Notes: generated from the letters alone by a model not told the origin. A stretch of 64,000 nt of DNA from Serilophus lunatus (GCA_013399895.1 VXBA01003435.1:1344030-1408029), one strand, 5' to 3'; shown: positions 14,701 through 28,470, counted from the first letter of the stretch. Numbers and translations are program-made.

Positions 14701-17700
14701 CTAGCATTACATTTCCTCAGACCACACGGTAACTAAAAAAGTGTCAAGTTCACTTTATACCTCTCCTCATTTGGATGTAAAATAAACAGAACCCCCCTAA
14801 ATATTACAAAGCAACACTTACATGCATTTGCACAAAATGATGTTCTCAAAACATTGTTTCTTAATTGTGAATAACTGAGAATGTTTCTCTCCTGGGCTTA
14901 AAAGATGGCTTGAAAGACACGAAGTCAATATCATTTGATAACTTAACTAACTGTCATTTTTGTGATTTAGTTGTATATTTTGGTCCCCAGCTGGATCACA
15001 ACAGAAAAAATTAAATGAAATACACCTGAGCCAAACAGTCAATCCAGGCATGCAACTATTAACTGTCCTCTACCTTTGGCCCATTGATTATATCTTGATT
15101 TAAAGGTATAAAATAAAACTTGAGTTGTCCAAAGTACTCTGAAAGCTTGAATAAACCAAACTGGCAAAAAATCTTGCTTTTACAGAGCAAATAACTGAGC
15201 AGAAGGTTCAGAGTCAAAAGTTCTGTGCAGAAATACCTCCTGTTGGTATTCCAATGTTGAGATAAAGCTCTCAAGATAACCATTCCTGGTTACAGTTGTC
15301 CTGTTGTCAAAAGAATATGCAGCCTTCAAAAGGGACTAACAAAGGTACCAGGCAAACAGACTGGCAAGTTACAAAGACATTTGAGAAAAATCGAGTCAAG
15401 ATATTCTCTATATAGAATGTTATGTTGTTTGTATAACTCCGGTCCCATCCCCACTTAAGGGACCCTTACCTGGTTTTCATAGATTCCTCTCAAGTCACCT
15501 TCCACCCTAAGTTGAAAGCTTGGAGCTGTTCTAAGCTATGCCATCCCAAAGACTGGCTAATATCAGAAAGCCAGAAGCCACTGCCAGTGTGACAAGAAGT
15601 GAGGTTCCTTTTATTGCCCCAGCAGCAGCCTGCCAAGCACAGCACTGCTGTGCTATGATGCACTGCTGCCAGGAGGATGCAGAAAAAGCTCAAGAAGACA
15701 CTCAAAATTTGAGGTAGAAAGGGGAAAAGGAGATATCTCACTTAAGAGTAATTCCCTTAGGAAAGTTATCCCCTTGAAAGAATGGGTTAATAAGAGATTC
15801 ATCACCAAGGGAGTTTATGAGTCTGTTTGAATGTGGCACAGAAGATAAAGATCATTCCCAGTGCAGGCAGCATTCAGAAACCAGGCAATCATGTGAGTAT
15901 AGGTACCTAGCCAGTACAGCTCTTTCATAATGTCTTTAAATTCAACCCAGAGTAACAGCACTAAAGAAAAAGCCCCATAGCTGCACAGCTAATTATTGCT
16001 GGTTGCAGCTGACTGTGACAAGCAGGCTGTGAGACAAGCTCCTTTTTAATTGAATAGTCAGAGTGACAAAGCTGAAGTATTCTTATATTCAAAAAGCATC
16101 AGCAATCAAATGCCACCTGCTGTTCTCGCACTGTATCTACATGTGTGCTAAGCACGCACAATCGCTGTCACTTTGAATTACTAGGCTTGAACATCTTCAT
16201 ACAAAAAGTACCGAACAAGAAAATGTGGTGTCAGATTCCCTGAGTTTTAGGGTGATTTTTCAGAAGTACTTACACTAAACTCTGAAGGTTTCTTCATGCT
16301 TCTTCAGTTGTTGCATGTACAAATCCAAGCATCAATTCTGCCTCTTTATGCACAAAAATTACTAAAGTGGCCAGATCAGTGTCAGTCACATAAAACCCGT
16401 ACTACACATTTCAAAGACATTTGAACAAAGTAAACTCTTAACAATTCCTCTTCAGAATAAATTAGAATAAATGTAGCTTCAAAGATGTAGCCTGTCTCAC
16501 TTTTTGGAAGTAAAAGTCAGGGATTTTCTATACACAGAGGTCTGCCCAATCACCGTCCCAGATCACTGCAGAAGCCCATGTTCTGCAGAACCAGTAAAAT
16601 CCAAATAACATCTTTTCCCCTTTTGTGCAGCACGTCTCTGTTTTGTCTTTCATTGGAAAACTGAGTTTGTTCAACTGTTCTGCCATTTGTATAGAACAGA
16701 GAATAAAGGTTAAGATTTGATTTTGAAAACACTTAAAGTGGTCAGCAGGGAGCCAGAACAACACCCTGCAGCAAGCAAAACCTTGATTTATCATCTTTTT
16801 TAGAGGAAGACAGCCATGTCAGACCAGTGATATAGCAAGTATTATTTCCTGTCAGTTAACTCCATTTTAAATGCCTTGAAGGGAGATGTTAAGTACAGAC
16901 AGCAGCTCTTCTGTTGTTTGGTGCTCACCTGGTGACCTTTGTGGCAGAGATTGAGCAGCTCTCAGCCTGAGCCCTCTGCTCTACCAGGAGCTAGTTACTT
17001 CTGAAAGTCAGTAGTGATTCTTCCTGAAATGAGGGACCTGTAGTGCTGATATCAGGGTCTACATCTTAAGTTCAAAAGTGAGAGAGATTGCCATGGGGGT
17101 CAAAGGAAGTAGCTTCTCTATAGCTCTGGGGAAACCTTTGCTAGCTCCACATTTCATACCTTAGATCTCTTTTCCTAAAAAAACTGATCCCTTGGTGGCA
17201 GAAAAAACCTCATAGTATATGATGCAAGTTCAAATTCAAATCATGTAGCTTGATGCTACCTTCTATTTCTAATTATAGATTAAACAGAACAAAACCTTCA
17301 GAGTAACTGCAGGGTATTGAAAATACAAGCTTCAATAATGCAGAAAAGTAGTTTCAGGTCAAGGCACACGTTTCAAGAAAGTACTTGACAGATGAGAATT
17401 AATGTCCACAGTCAGCCTACCTCAGAAGGGCAGGTTTGAGTTGAATTTTTAAGTACAGGAAAAATACCAGTAAGAAGTATCTTCAGACCTTTTCAGAGCA
17501 TAAGAAACCTAGCTGGATCAGATGTACCCAGGAGAGTAAGAATCAGCAACAGAAACAGATGATTGAATGCTCATCCCTGTCTCAGCGTTTATATATCTTG
17601 CTTTCTCCCTGGGAAAGCTGGGTCATACTCCAACTCCCCTCACCTCTTCCAATCTAGAAAACTTCTTTAAACTGGTTTGGCCAGCTAACAAATACAGATG

Positions 17701-19095
17701 TGTGAGAAGGCAGCCAGGAGTGTGCAGGGAGTGTGCAGTGAAAAAACCCCACAAACCAACCATCTTGAGCCACAAGACAGAGTTAAGGCAAAAGTTTTAT
17801 TCAATATTTTACACTTGAAATGTTTTCATTCTTTAAAATTAAATTTTCAATATTTTAAACCTCTTGTCCTAGTAACTCAGACAAGCTGCAGCTAAGAAAG
17901 CAGACTATGGCAAGTACCTCAGGCTGTTTAAGGTTGCAGAGCCAGAGGATGCTGTTAACACCTGTAAGGCTTAGCCTCTTTATATTGATGATGTTCCTTC
18001 TCTGACTCCTGGACATGTGCTGGCTACTGTTCACAGTGGACACATAGTTCCTCCTCCACTACCCTTCACCTTGGCATTGCCTTCCCTTTTGCTTCCTTGA
18101 AAGGCCTGAGCAAGGAAGGACAGATTAGTACCGTGTACTTCCTGTAAGTCCACCCTTTCAGTGTATCTTCTTATTGTTCTGAATCCAGATGATAGTCACC
18201 CTGGTCTGCTCAGATGCACACCTGTGGCTTCTCTGTCCCTGTCATACTGCCTGTCTGGCTCCTGCTAGAGTGTTACCCCTATGGAAACCTTCCCCATGCA
18301 GATCCCACCTTCACCTCAGCCATCCTAGATCAAGTGACCTTGAAAGCCTCTGTCTTTGCGTAGCCGCCTGTGCTCTAAAGACGCAAAGTGGGGAAAGTCC
18401 CTGCTCTTTCAATAAAGTTGTGCTTGCTTGAATAAGAAATAGTCAGATCTCTGATGTGAGCTACCTTCCATGTGCTACATGTCAGAGAGGAAAATTTCAG
18501 CAAGAGAAGAAGGGAGATTTGCAGACCCTCTTTGCTTCACCCTCACTATCCTATGCCTTCTATGATACAATGCACTTCCTAGTTCTTGATTTTGGCAGAA
18601 GAGGGATAAATGATTCTGTCAAGATAGGGAAAACATGAAAACGTAAGAGAAGCTCAAGGACTAGAAGAATAGCTCTTATTTTAGTCTGACATATTATCTC
18701 CAGTACTCCTCTCCCATTCTGCACCATCTTTCTACCACTGAAGACTTTCCTTTCCCAATAGTTTGCTGCACTTACTACATGCCAAGTCTTATCTCTCTCT
18801 CTAATTTGAAATATTTGAAAACATTGGTACATCATTTAGAAATGAAACAGATTCAAACAAGACAAAGAAACCACCAGAGATCCTCAATGTAAGTTTCTGA
18901 AAGGTAACCCAAGTCAATATATCACATTTTGAACAGCAGGAAAAGCCACCCTTAATAGAAAAAGCAGTGTTTGGTAGAGCTACAGCAGAGCAGGTTGGTA
19001 CGGAATGTCTTATCCTATTTCATCGCATGTTTTATCAAGTCACACTTCTGCCCATCATTTCTCACATATTTCTCATGTATACCCATAATACTCAC
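11779..19095 (-). other. CADPS2: CADPS2 intron within the C2 domain (7,317 bp)
   Basis: No exon or recognisable mobile element was found. The sequence is AT-rich, with TTATTATTTTATTTTAC-type runs near 14380-14410 and T-rich tracts near 13300. One block around 15970-16170 looks less random and is discussed as a possible conserved regulatory element. The open frames on both strands are short and show no domain. Confidence 0.75.
15970..16170. promoter_or_regulatory. Candidate conserved non-coding element (speculative)
   Basis: About 200 bp of mixed composition stands out from the AT-rich intron. It contains a homeodomain-type TAATTA core (GCTAATTATTG, about 15989-15999), CAGCTG E-box-like sequences nearby, a TTTAATTGAATAG segment (about 16044-16058), and no microsatellite or repeat signature. 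These motifs are common by chance, so the call rests only on clustering and texture. Confidence 0.2.
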
Positions 19096-19207
19096 TCTTC
19101 CCAGTTCTTTATCTTCAAGTGCCAGCACTCCGGTGCTTTCTGTAAAGAGTTTTACTTTAACAACAGGCCGAGGGTGAGTAGTGGTGAAATCTCCTTGGGT
19201 TCCCCAT
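19096..19207 (-). CDS. CADPS2: CADPS2 coding exon (probably exon 7), middle of the C2 domain
   Basis: This 112-bp exon starts with one base (A) that completes the glutamine codon of the previous exon, then encodes 37 residues, from WGTQGDFTTTHPRPVVKVKL to LALEDKELGR. The acceptor is TTTATTGCAG (19208-19217) and the donor is GTGAGT (19090-19095). It lies within longer open frames on the opposite strand, so it is easily missed without the homology. The peptide carries the central C2 strand (PVVKVKLFTEST) and the loop ALEDKELGR. The phases (2 in, 0 out) complement those of the previous exon, so the two together form an in-frame pair of 234 bp. Confidence 0.95.
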
Positions 19208-22200
19208 CTGCAATAAACAAAACAAAAGAATTTAGCTGGAGCTGAGGAGAAGCCTGATAGTGATATACCTCATCTTTTCTGAAGAATATTTATCAATGCT
19301 CTCGTAGAACTCAATTTTCAAACTTTTGGAGGAAGATGGTGGGAAAGAAAAGGGAGGTACACTTCTGAACATTCCAGATCAAATCTTTACATTGAAAATT
19401 TGGGTTTTCGCCATTAAAATAAATCATAGTTTTTCTGTGTGATGTTTGTAATAAAAAATCAATCCACAATTTTTTAAACCCCAAAGAACAAATTATGTCT
19501 TCATAGGGAAAAACAGAACCAAGCAAGAAAGCAAATAAAGTGAGACGTATTTTCTATGAAACATATTATGGCCCCTATCTTGTGCATACAAGTTATACTA
19601 ATTTGGCAAAGAATTATGTCTCAATTCACTTCAGGTGACCATACTATGCAGAAATTAAAAGGCAGAGAAAAACTTACATTTTATGATATGTTACAACTTA
19701 GCATATGAGAATGTAGGAAAAATGTAAACACGAAAGCAAAAAAAAAAAGAAAAAAGTTTTATTTATCAGAATGTCTATAGCTCTGCAAGATAATAACTGC
19801 CAAAAGGCTTCACTCTTTTAGAGGACCTTAATTAGGCAGACAGACTTCTAGTTATTCATCTCTTATCTCAGTTAAGACACTCGGCTTGTCAGCCTTCCCC
19901 CCTCCTCTGTGTGCCAGAGGAAAGTTATTCAAATTAGACTGCAACTTCCTTCCATGAACTATTCCATTTTTCTAAACAAACACATAGAGTTCATTGCATT
20001 GATTATCATGATTCTGATTTTTCTACATACAAAATGCAAAAAGTAAGTACAACTCCAGCTTCTCATCATGTTTTTCCACTGCTTGAGATATTATGATGAG
20101 CAAAAGCTAATAAAATAAACAGGTGACCTTTAGAGTGTAGTCTATAAAAGAACACAAGCCAAAATCTTGAGCCTCATTTAGAAAAAGCAGCAAATTTATT
20201 TTACACTCAAAAATACACAATCTCTCCATGGTTGGAAAGTGAACATTCAGTAACAATCTTCCAGCAAAGGGATCTATTAGGGAAAAGAAAATCCTTCAAG
20301 TAATGTTAAGTTAAAGATTTCATGACAAATTCTAGAAAGTAATATGTAACCAAAACCAAAAAGCTTTAAGGGAGCAGCAGTTCTGTGCAAACCAGTCCTA
20401 TAGGTAGCTGAACCTGGTAAAGTCAGGTTCACTGCAAATTAACAAATTACGTTACATTGCCTTTGCTTTTTCTGGATTAGATAGATACTTACCCTCTGTC
20501 TGTGGTGTGCACTGCTTTAGCCTCAGCAAAGGTAATGAATTGAAAGAGGAATTCTGACAAGAAATTACCTTGGTGAGTGAGAGAAAACCTGTTTTATGAT
20601 ATGATAGATGTTGCAACTGCAGGATAAGACAATGTCTAGAACTATTGCTCTTACCAGTGTCTGTCCCAGAGGTAAATGTTGTCACAGTACAGAAATGAGA
20701 TTTTCCACCATCTAAAAAGATGAAATAGCTGTATCTTCAGTTCTCCCTCCAGATAATACTAATCAGGAAGAATGCTGCCTTGAAATGACAAACTCAGTCT
20801 AAGTACTTTTACAGCTGCACCCTCTCTCTCAGGTGTCAGGTTTGCCCCTGAGCTTCCAGAAGCTTTACATTGTTCATATTATAATGAACAGCACCATACA
20901 AAACCCCAAGAGAAACTCCCATTAAAATAACAAAACAGACTCAAATCTCTACAAAGATCCAGTGTCAGCATCAACTCATACAAAAGGGAAATGAGAGGTC
21001 ACTCTGACTAAAAGGAACCTATTTAAAGAAGAGAATATCATCATCAGCGACTCAGCTTCTACAAGCTGAGCAGCAGGTATGTGCTGCAGGTTTTGCATGG
21101 GTTTGAGCAGGTTCAAAGACTGGTGCAAGTTCTCTGGATACCCAGGCTGCATTTCTGCAGGACACAGCAGGGAGGGATGGGGCACACATGAGCCTTGACC
21201 AGGGATCCTGACAGAATTTGCTCTTTCTTCAGTTTAGATGCACAACATGAGATTGATGTGAATGGGAGTAACATGGGGTAATCCACCTGTTGTTGGTACT
21301 CATGTAGCATTAGAAATCACCTCACATCTTTCTCCCATCCCTTGCTCCATCCCCAGCAGTAAGTGAAAATCCTGGGGTGAAAAGCAATGGTCTGAATCAA
21401 TTCCTAAAGCTTAATGTTCATGGTAGGAATATTCCGTGCATTGATGTGCACGCTCCTGGCTGATCAGGACTTCAGGTGACTCTCATAGCCTCTTAGGAAC
21501 ATGTCTTTGGAATGGAATTATTTGTTTGATTATCACAGAATTTACTGACTACTGACTTTCCTCACAAAAGAGCTCATGAGAAAACACGATCTGTTAGAAA
21601 AGGCAAATCCACGCTTACTTGTGTGTATCTAATGCTCCTCTCAGTTGCAAATATCACAGCAAGTACACATAGCTCATCTTTTTTTTAACTAGAGCACAAA
21701 TCCTCTTTCAAGCTTTGTGTTGTTGCAGAGGTATCAAATCATACCATTTGAAACCAGAAGTCGAGAGAAGACAGTCAAAATAGAAGTGGCAGTATGTTCA
21801 CTTTAGTTTGCTTCTTCCAAGAAAGAACACAAGTATAAGAGATCCCGTAATCCAGACACACTGAGTTTATCTATATACTGTACATTTAAAAACACATTAT
21901 TGTTAATATGCATACTATTAATGCATCAGGCAAGAACTGAAGCTGAACTCAGAAATGACAGCCCAATCTAAACATATGATGTTGAACTCCCAGCTGCAGT
22001 CTAACCCATATGAACGTTCTTGCAAATAAGAACTTGCAATTTACATTTTTCTATTTTGTCAGTATGAAATTAAGTGTAGCAATAACAATGGCCTTTCTGG
22101 CTGTATTTTTACACTGGAAACATCTACTAATAAACTTTAATTCTGTTAGAAATAAAATTCTGATCTGTAAAGTTTGTGCCACAAATATAACAAGTTACCA

Positions 22201-24739
22201 GGATTAAGGATGACCCAAAAGAAGGGATAGACTGAGTAAAGCAGCAAAATGTACATAAACTAGCCTATTTTGAAATACCCTTTACTGTTCTGAAATTATA
22301 TTGGTACTCAAGATTTCAACTTTCCCCCCCCTGCCCCAGCTGTTTCTTTTATGACACCTGGTCAGACTTCATTCAACAATCAACTATTTGTTTATTTTTC
22401 CTGTTTATGAATAATACTTCATTTTAACCAAATTCCATTGAAATGGCTTTCATGAAGCACTTTCATAGAAGCACTTTCTGCTTCTATATCTGAAAGGATA
22501 AAAAGAGATTTTCAGCACACAAATCAATTTAAAATGACAATGTTAATGTAAACAAACACTTTGAATAACCTAGTGTCCCATCATCATCTGTGTGTGGAGT
22601 CTTCATAGCAAATAAATATGACTATACTGGATTGTTCGTTATTTCTGCTGTAAAATTCCATCAATTTTTTTCCATAGTTTTGGCTATTTGTTCTAGATCT
22701 GTATACGTGCTCAAAGAGCTGGTAAGTTTAATGGTGAAAACAGGCTAGGAGGATACCTGATAATTCATGGAACCAACACCTGAACATTAATTAATGAGGT
22801 AGTCACAATCATGTATTTATTTTTTAACATAAAAAATTACCAATGTATGAAAAAACCTTGGAAAAAAGTTTCAATAAATATGTGATTAGTTTTTCTTTAA
22901 AGTAAAAAAGTGTCTAATAGAAACCAGAAAGACAACCTAGAAGAGGGATTCAATGAATAAGCAACTAAGTAAAAACACTCATTTAGGCTTTCTACAGTGA
23001 AAATGAGAAAAGTGCACTCTAACATTACAGAATGCTATTATCACAAACATAAATCAGTATGAATACATTATTACTTCGTCTTGCTTTCTCATCTCATTTC
23101 AATACATCAATATAGGCAACTGTGACAAGCCAGGGTGAAGATTTTCACGGGTATGAATCTAGACTCACACACTGCCAGATGCTGGGAATCACTGGTACAT
23201 ATTATGTGAAGAATTTATGAGAGGCATTAATTCCAGTTAGAGACTGATGATGGACACAAAGGCAAGACACAGTCATTTATACTCTTTTTTATTATGAAAT
23301 TTCTATATGCATATTTTTTCACTTTTGCCTTGAAAAAGATAATTATGTTTCCATCACAACATTGTTAAAAGTTACAACTCCTATTTATTTCATGTTACAT
23401 AGTACTTGTGTGACACTTTAAACATTCAAAATGTTGCACAAACATTGCAAAACTCACAGTATTTTGATGAAGCAGGTGGATGCTGTCATCTCAGCCTAAA
23501 TATGTGGAAAAAAAAAATCACAAAATAGACTCATCTACTTGAGGCTGCATGGTCTGTCAGGGAAGACACAGGAATCAAATCAGATAATTTCAGTATTCCA
23601 GTTGGCATCGCACCAACTGGCGTGTTTTATGCTGAAACTCCTTTTACTATTCCTTCTGACTCCTACTGCTCTTATCAGCTGTCCACATTATTCTGCCTTT
23701 GTTTTTCCTGTCCACCTACTCTCAATCTGCAGGTCTTGCTTTCAAATAGGCACATTAACCTGTAAAGTCATACCTGAAATGAAAGTTATTAAGAAATTCC
23801 AAGATCTGTAAATATTTTTTCTTCAGTGGACTATTCTGTATTCTAAAACTACTGGACCTTTGCACCTCTGAGGATCAATGCACATACTAACACAGCAACA
23901 GCAGATGGTGGGGTGAAAAGTAGTTTTCAGAATATCATGTGCCTTTGACATGTATAAAGTATTCTTAGCCCAAACAGGATTCAAAAGCAAAAACTTCTTT
24001 CTTCCAAACCCTTTCCCACAAGTTTTCTCTTTATCCAAAACAATAAAGCAAAACTAATAAATCTGTAAAAAAACTAATAAATCTGTTCCAATTCAAACAC
24101 TAGTAAAATATCTAGCAATCAATTTGAATGTACCTGTAGTGCATTGCTTCTAATGAATATAAGGAGATTTTTGAAAGGTCTCTTCAAACCAAGACACAAG
24201 AATAGCATATTTGAGAATGTAAAACAGGACAATCTGATCAAAATTTAAGAGCCAAAGACCAGGTAGTTATATTAGTATCAGCCTTAGCCTAATCCAAAAC
24301 ATTTTTCTTATAAGCAAGATTTAATTACCTTTGCCTCCACACCATGCTATTCATAGCCAAATCCCTTCCAGTTTTAAGTTGGATCACGCATCTATAGATT
24401 CTTTAGCACGATGTTAGAGAATTCTTATATCTGTCTGCAAAATATTAGTTGCATTTGCTGTTGGATCATGTAGGAATGTGAATGGAAACAGATATATCAT
24501 GTACATTAAGCAGCATGCAAACAGTCTCCAAGCCCTGAAAACCATAAGAGTAGGACATGCATCTTCAAAACCAAAGATCTCCAAAATGCACTATGAAATA
24601 AAACTAGTATCAGTTGAGCAAAAGACATGTAACATCATTTTACTTCTTAAAGGAAGAAAGATACCCCAAAACAGCTATTCTTTCCATCAGTGCCACTATA
24701 TGAGGAGGCTTAACACTTTCTCTATATATGATATAGGGA

Positions 24740-24742
<3 letters not shown>

Positions 24743-24772
<30 letters not shown>
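24743..24772. repeat. TA microsatellite followed by an A-tract
   Basis: About 15 perfect TA units, followed directly by about ten A residues. This is the longest perfect dinucleotide repeat in the window and creates spurious Tyr-Ile repeat frames on the plus strand. Confidence 0.95.
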
Positions 24773-24777
<5 letters not shown>

Positions 24778-24989
24778 AAAAATTATCCTAATATATGCCT
24801 CAGTGACAGAAGGGTTATATTTATTGTTAACTATCCAAACAAAGCAGATAATGCAGTTGACATTAATTATCTCCTCTCATTCCAATTTCTTCCATATCTT
24901 GTTTTTTATTTATCTGAAAACTGAATCTTCCTCTCTAACAGTTGTGGCTTTCACAAGTCCCTCAGATAGACAGAACATATTGGGAGTTA

Positions 24990-25125
24990 ATCATAGAATG
25001 ACCATAAAATTCAGGCTGAGAGCAACCTCTGGAGGTCATCCAGTTCAAATTCTGTATAGAGGAAGGCCAGTTAAAATCAGGTTGCTCATGTTATTATCCA
25101 GTGAAGTTTCAAATTTCTTTTAATA
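24990..25125 (-). mobile_element. Old CR1 3'-end fragment
   Basis: The plus strand reads TCATAGAATGACC, then ACCTCTGGAGGTCATCCAGT, then GGTTGCTCA. These are diverged forms of the antisense CR1 tail (hexamer-rich end, then the segment meaning 'acctctggaggtcatctagtccaa'). The element therefore lies on the minus strand, in the same orientation as CADPS2. It is clearly older than the copies at 45.4 and 27.9 kb. Confidence 0.7.
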
Positions 25126-27534
25126 TTAAGAGCCTGTATGTAATTCATATTTCTCTGCAATAAGAGAGATGAAAAATTTCTTAGACAATATAAAATAGTA
25201 ATCAATGAAAGAACACAGCATAAAGCATTAAGAATAACTGAATAAAACTGTCATGTGTGTTTTTAGCTGAATCCATATTCCTTTTGTGAAACTCTTCCAT
25301 CATTAATCTAGAACACCAGGCTGGGATAAATGTGCAGGTTTTTTCTTCTCCTTAATTACCTTTGCAGAAGCAACAAAACATCAGATAATTTCCTACTGTC
25401 AATTTCTTTTTTCCTCTAAACAGCTGGATACTAGACCAACATATATTATATTTGATCATAGCACCCAGTTGTTTGAAAGGTAGAAACATGTACTGACTTA
25501 CGACAAGATGAAAGCAATGATGGAATTTATCCTTTAGAGATAAAAAGATGAATCCTAGACAAAATGGTAACAATCATTACATAACTCAATCAAACCTAGC
25601 ATATGAAAGCAGACACACTTTGTTTCTTGTCATGATCCCCACCCATCTCCTTAAAATTCCGAAATACTCTAAAAGGATCATGCTCACCTTCACCAAGTTT
25701 TCAGTATTGTGCGCATCAACATAATTATGTTACTTCAGCTTTAGCTGTGAAATTGTCTTGCTAATAACACACAGGTTCTCCCAATCTCACTTTTGTAAAT
25801 GTTGCATAAAATGTGTTTAAGTTTTAAAGAAAATAAGTCTGTATGCCAAAAATAAGTTGAACAATTCTACTTTGTTATCCTCTATGAGATCAACACCAGA
25901 CTTCGGTGAACTTATCTGCAAGTAAAAACCTTTCAGAGGTAATAGTTAAAACAGGTGAAATCCATCAAGTAAAAGACCCTGATGAAAAAGCTAAATCCTA
26001 AGGAGAATTTATACTCTGAAGATGTGATAAGAAGCACATGAATAGCAGTATTACTGAACTAAACAAATTTCATTTATGCAGATGTACCATACACAAAGTA
26101 GTAGCGGGGGGAAGAGTAGCTGTGACTTCTCTTTCCTTGCGCATTGTACATCTGTGTCATGCAATCAAAAGTTAGGTGACACTTTTAAGCATTACAATCT
26201 CTTTGTTTCCCTTAATCAAAAATAAAAATTAGAAAATTGCAGGGACTACGATGAAGAAATAAAACTATCTGATGTTTGGAACATGATTGTCACAGGTTAT
26301 AAATGTTATCTATCCTTCTTCCCTTCAAAAATGTCTACTTAGGCCATATCCTCAAAATATCCTACTATAAAAAGTATTATTATTTTAATGAGAGAACATC
26401 TCATTTAAGCAATTTTTAAATTTTAGAAATTAGGCCTTTTTTCCTTTTTTTTTTTTTAACTTGTGCACTACTGACCAAGGTTCCCTGCCTCCTCTAGTCA
26501 GATGTAATCACATAGTCTTCACATACTTCTAATACATAATGGCCCTTATAATAAGATTACACAATCACTGTCAGAAAAATATGATCACCTTATTTGTCCT
26601 GGTCACATGAAGAATACCCTGGATCTATTAAAATGTTCTCTTCAAGCAAGATACAATCTTTTCCTATTGCATAAATATCCGAGAATGCCACTTGTGGTGC
26701 TGAAAGGTAGCATATTCCCATCTTTCAGCACGATTATACATATCTAAAACATGATACTTTCAAGAAATCACATTATTTTAATATTCAGAATAAATAAAAA
26801 TCACTTTTAAGAAAACATGTCAACACCAGACTCCATAAAATTAAGAACAAAGCCACATCAGTAACATTTGAAAAATGAAATTAGCATTGGATTTTTCCAG
26901 ATGACCTCCTGTAGTGCCACAGCAACAAAGCTGTGCACAGCTTCACACATATGAAAGGGCCCTCTGAGGGCTCTGCTTACTGATCTCTAGAAGAAAAGGT
27001 CACAGGCTATGTTGGAGGGATTTTCAGCAGAGCTAAAAGACAGGAAACAGTTGGAAGGAATGAAGAAATGTTTCAGAGGCAGTAATAAAAATTTTATTTG
27101 GTTTGCGTGTGAAGTTGTGAAACCAATCTGTTTGTATAACTATCCAAAACATAAGCTCAGTAAAACTACATTTTTCAATAGCATTTGCATTTTAGAATTA
27201 CCACTAGTTCTCAGTAATATACATACATACAAGCAGTTTTATTTAGCTTGTTAAGGAAGAAAATTAAGCACTTCAATATAAACTCATAAAATTATTATTC
27301 AAAGAAAGAGAAGGCAGACAGGGGTTAAAAGCATTAAGAAACCACAAAATATTTATTACTGGTAAAAACTATGCTCTCTTCCAGGGGGCCTAACCAAGCA
27401 CCTCATCTTTAAGGAAGAACATGGTTTCTAATTTCCTTATTACCCTTAAGGTGGCATTGTTATTGTTACAATTCGGTGGGGGGGGGTGATATATCAATGA
27501 ATGTTCCTACCATTATGTCATCTGAAGGGGACAC

Positions 27535-27850
27535 ATGGTGCGGGGAGCTGGAGAGGGGTTTTCTACGAGTCACAGTTTTTCTGGAGTCTCAGTGGCTGCC
27601 AGTAACCATCCCTACTTTGCTGGGACAGCAGTAAAGCTGGGAGCCCCTGCCTTGCTGCTCGCACGCCCACCGGATCACCACTGGAACGCCGCCTGGCACT
27701 GCCCCCGCCGCTCACCCGCCACTTGCTTGCCCCATGGAACCACTGGCATGCCAGAAGCCCCTGCTCCCGCTCCACAGCCCAGCTAAGCCAAGCAGGCCAA
27801 CACATCATGCCAGAGGCAACACGTGGCAGGAACAAGAGATACCGAACTAA
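27535..27850. other. GC-rich block, unidentified (possible LTR part)
   Basis: This stretch is much richer in GC and CpG than the surrounding intron and has overlapping open frames on both strands (27535-27786 plus, 27856-27563 minus) with Ala/Pro/Arg-rich composition and no domain. It directly precedes a CR1 3' end and may be the first half of an LTR that the CR1 entered, with the poly(A)-signal half at 28240-28470. A G-tract of 11-12 bases lies just upstream (27476-27487). I see no host exon signals. Confidence 0.35.
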
Positions 27851-27919
27851 TAGCATTGCCTGAACCTAACTGGGTGACGTAGAGTGGCGAGTTTAGTAGT
27901 GTAACTTTGTGAGCACCAC

Positions 27920-28236
27920 AGTTCTCCCGAGTTTTTGATTTCTTCTCTGTGGTGAATAGCGATAAGACCTGAGGGAATGGCCTGAAGTTGTGTCAGGGGA
28001 GGTTTAGGCAGGATATTACAAAAAGGTTCATCACCCAGAAACTGACTGGGGACTGGAACAAGCTGTCCAGAGAAGTGGTTGCAGCAACAAGCCCATCTGA
28101 GTCCAACAAAAATTTGGACAATATTCTCAGGCACCTGGTGTGACTCTTGGGGATGATCCTGTGTAGTGCTAAGGGTTGGACTTGATAATCCTTCTGAGTC
28201 CCTTCCAACTCAGGGTATTTTGTGATATTTTCTTTT
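27920..28236 (+). mobile_element. CR1 LINE 3' end (CR1-J/X-like)
   Basis: The plus strand carries a recognisable CR1 tail: GAATGGCCTGAAGTTGTGTC, CAGGGGAGGTTTAGGCAGGA, TTCATCACCCAGA, TGGAACAAGCTGTCCAGAGA, CAGGCACCTGGTGTGACTCT, GGTTGGACTTGATAATCC, and finally TCCCTTCCAACTCAGGGTAT. The last segment is nearly identical to the tail of the SINE at 55501-55634, which shows that the SINE borrowed its 3' end from this type of CR1. The 5' boundary is uncertain and may lie some tens of bases upstream. Confidence 0.85.
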
Positions 28237-28239
28237 TTT

Positions 28240-28470
28240 TAGTTAGGCAGACAGGAGTGGTTGATGGGGTGTACCCTCCACCATTCCCTTTCCCCTTTGT
28301 TCCTGGGTGTCCACACGACAGGGTGAATTCCCTTTTTTTGTGGATAAGACATTTCCCTTGCTTCTTTGTGGTGCTGCTATTTTTCCATGTTAATAAACTG
28401 TTATTTTTTCACTTATAACCTCTTCACATTTGTTGTCTCTCTGTATTAAGAGGGGAACAAAAGGGGAAGG
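28240..28470 (+). mobile_element. Possible LTR 3' part with poly(A) signal
   Basis: Following the CR1 tail is a C/T-rich segment (ACCCTCCACCATTCCC, TTTCCCCTTTGTTCC), a CCTTTTTTTGTGGATAAGAC segment, then AATAAA (28392-28397) and a T/G-rich downstream stretch (TGTTGTCTCTCTGTATTA). This order of U3/R/U5-like features resembles avian LTRs. I could not find matching TG/CA ends or a target duplication, so the family and limits are open. Confidence 0.35.

Noticed and set aside
18180..18440. Possible LTR or gene end with AATAAA near 18411
   Set aside because: It is mildly GC-rich and has a poly(A) hexamer, but no LTR ends, target duplication or homology could be found.
24478..25123. Frames of 148 and 127 codons with Tyr-Ile repeats
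   Set aside because: Created by the TA microsatellite and A-tract at 24743-24782.
26880..26960. CR1-like word CCAGATGACCTCCTGTAG
   Set aside because: The match is too short and has no tail repeat or upstream CR1 sequence.
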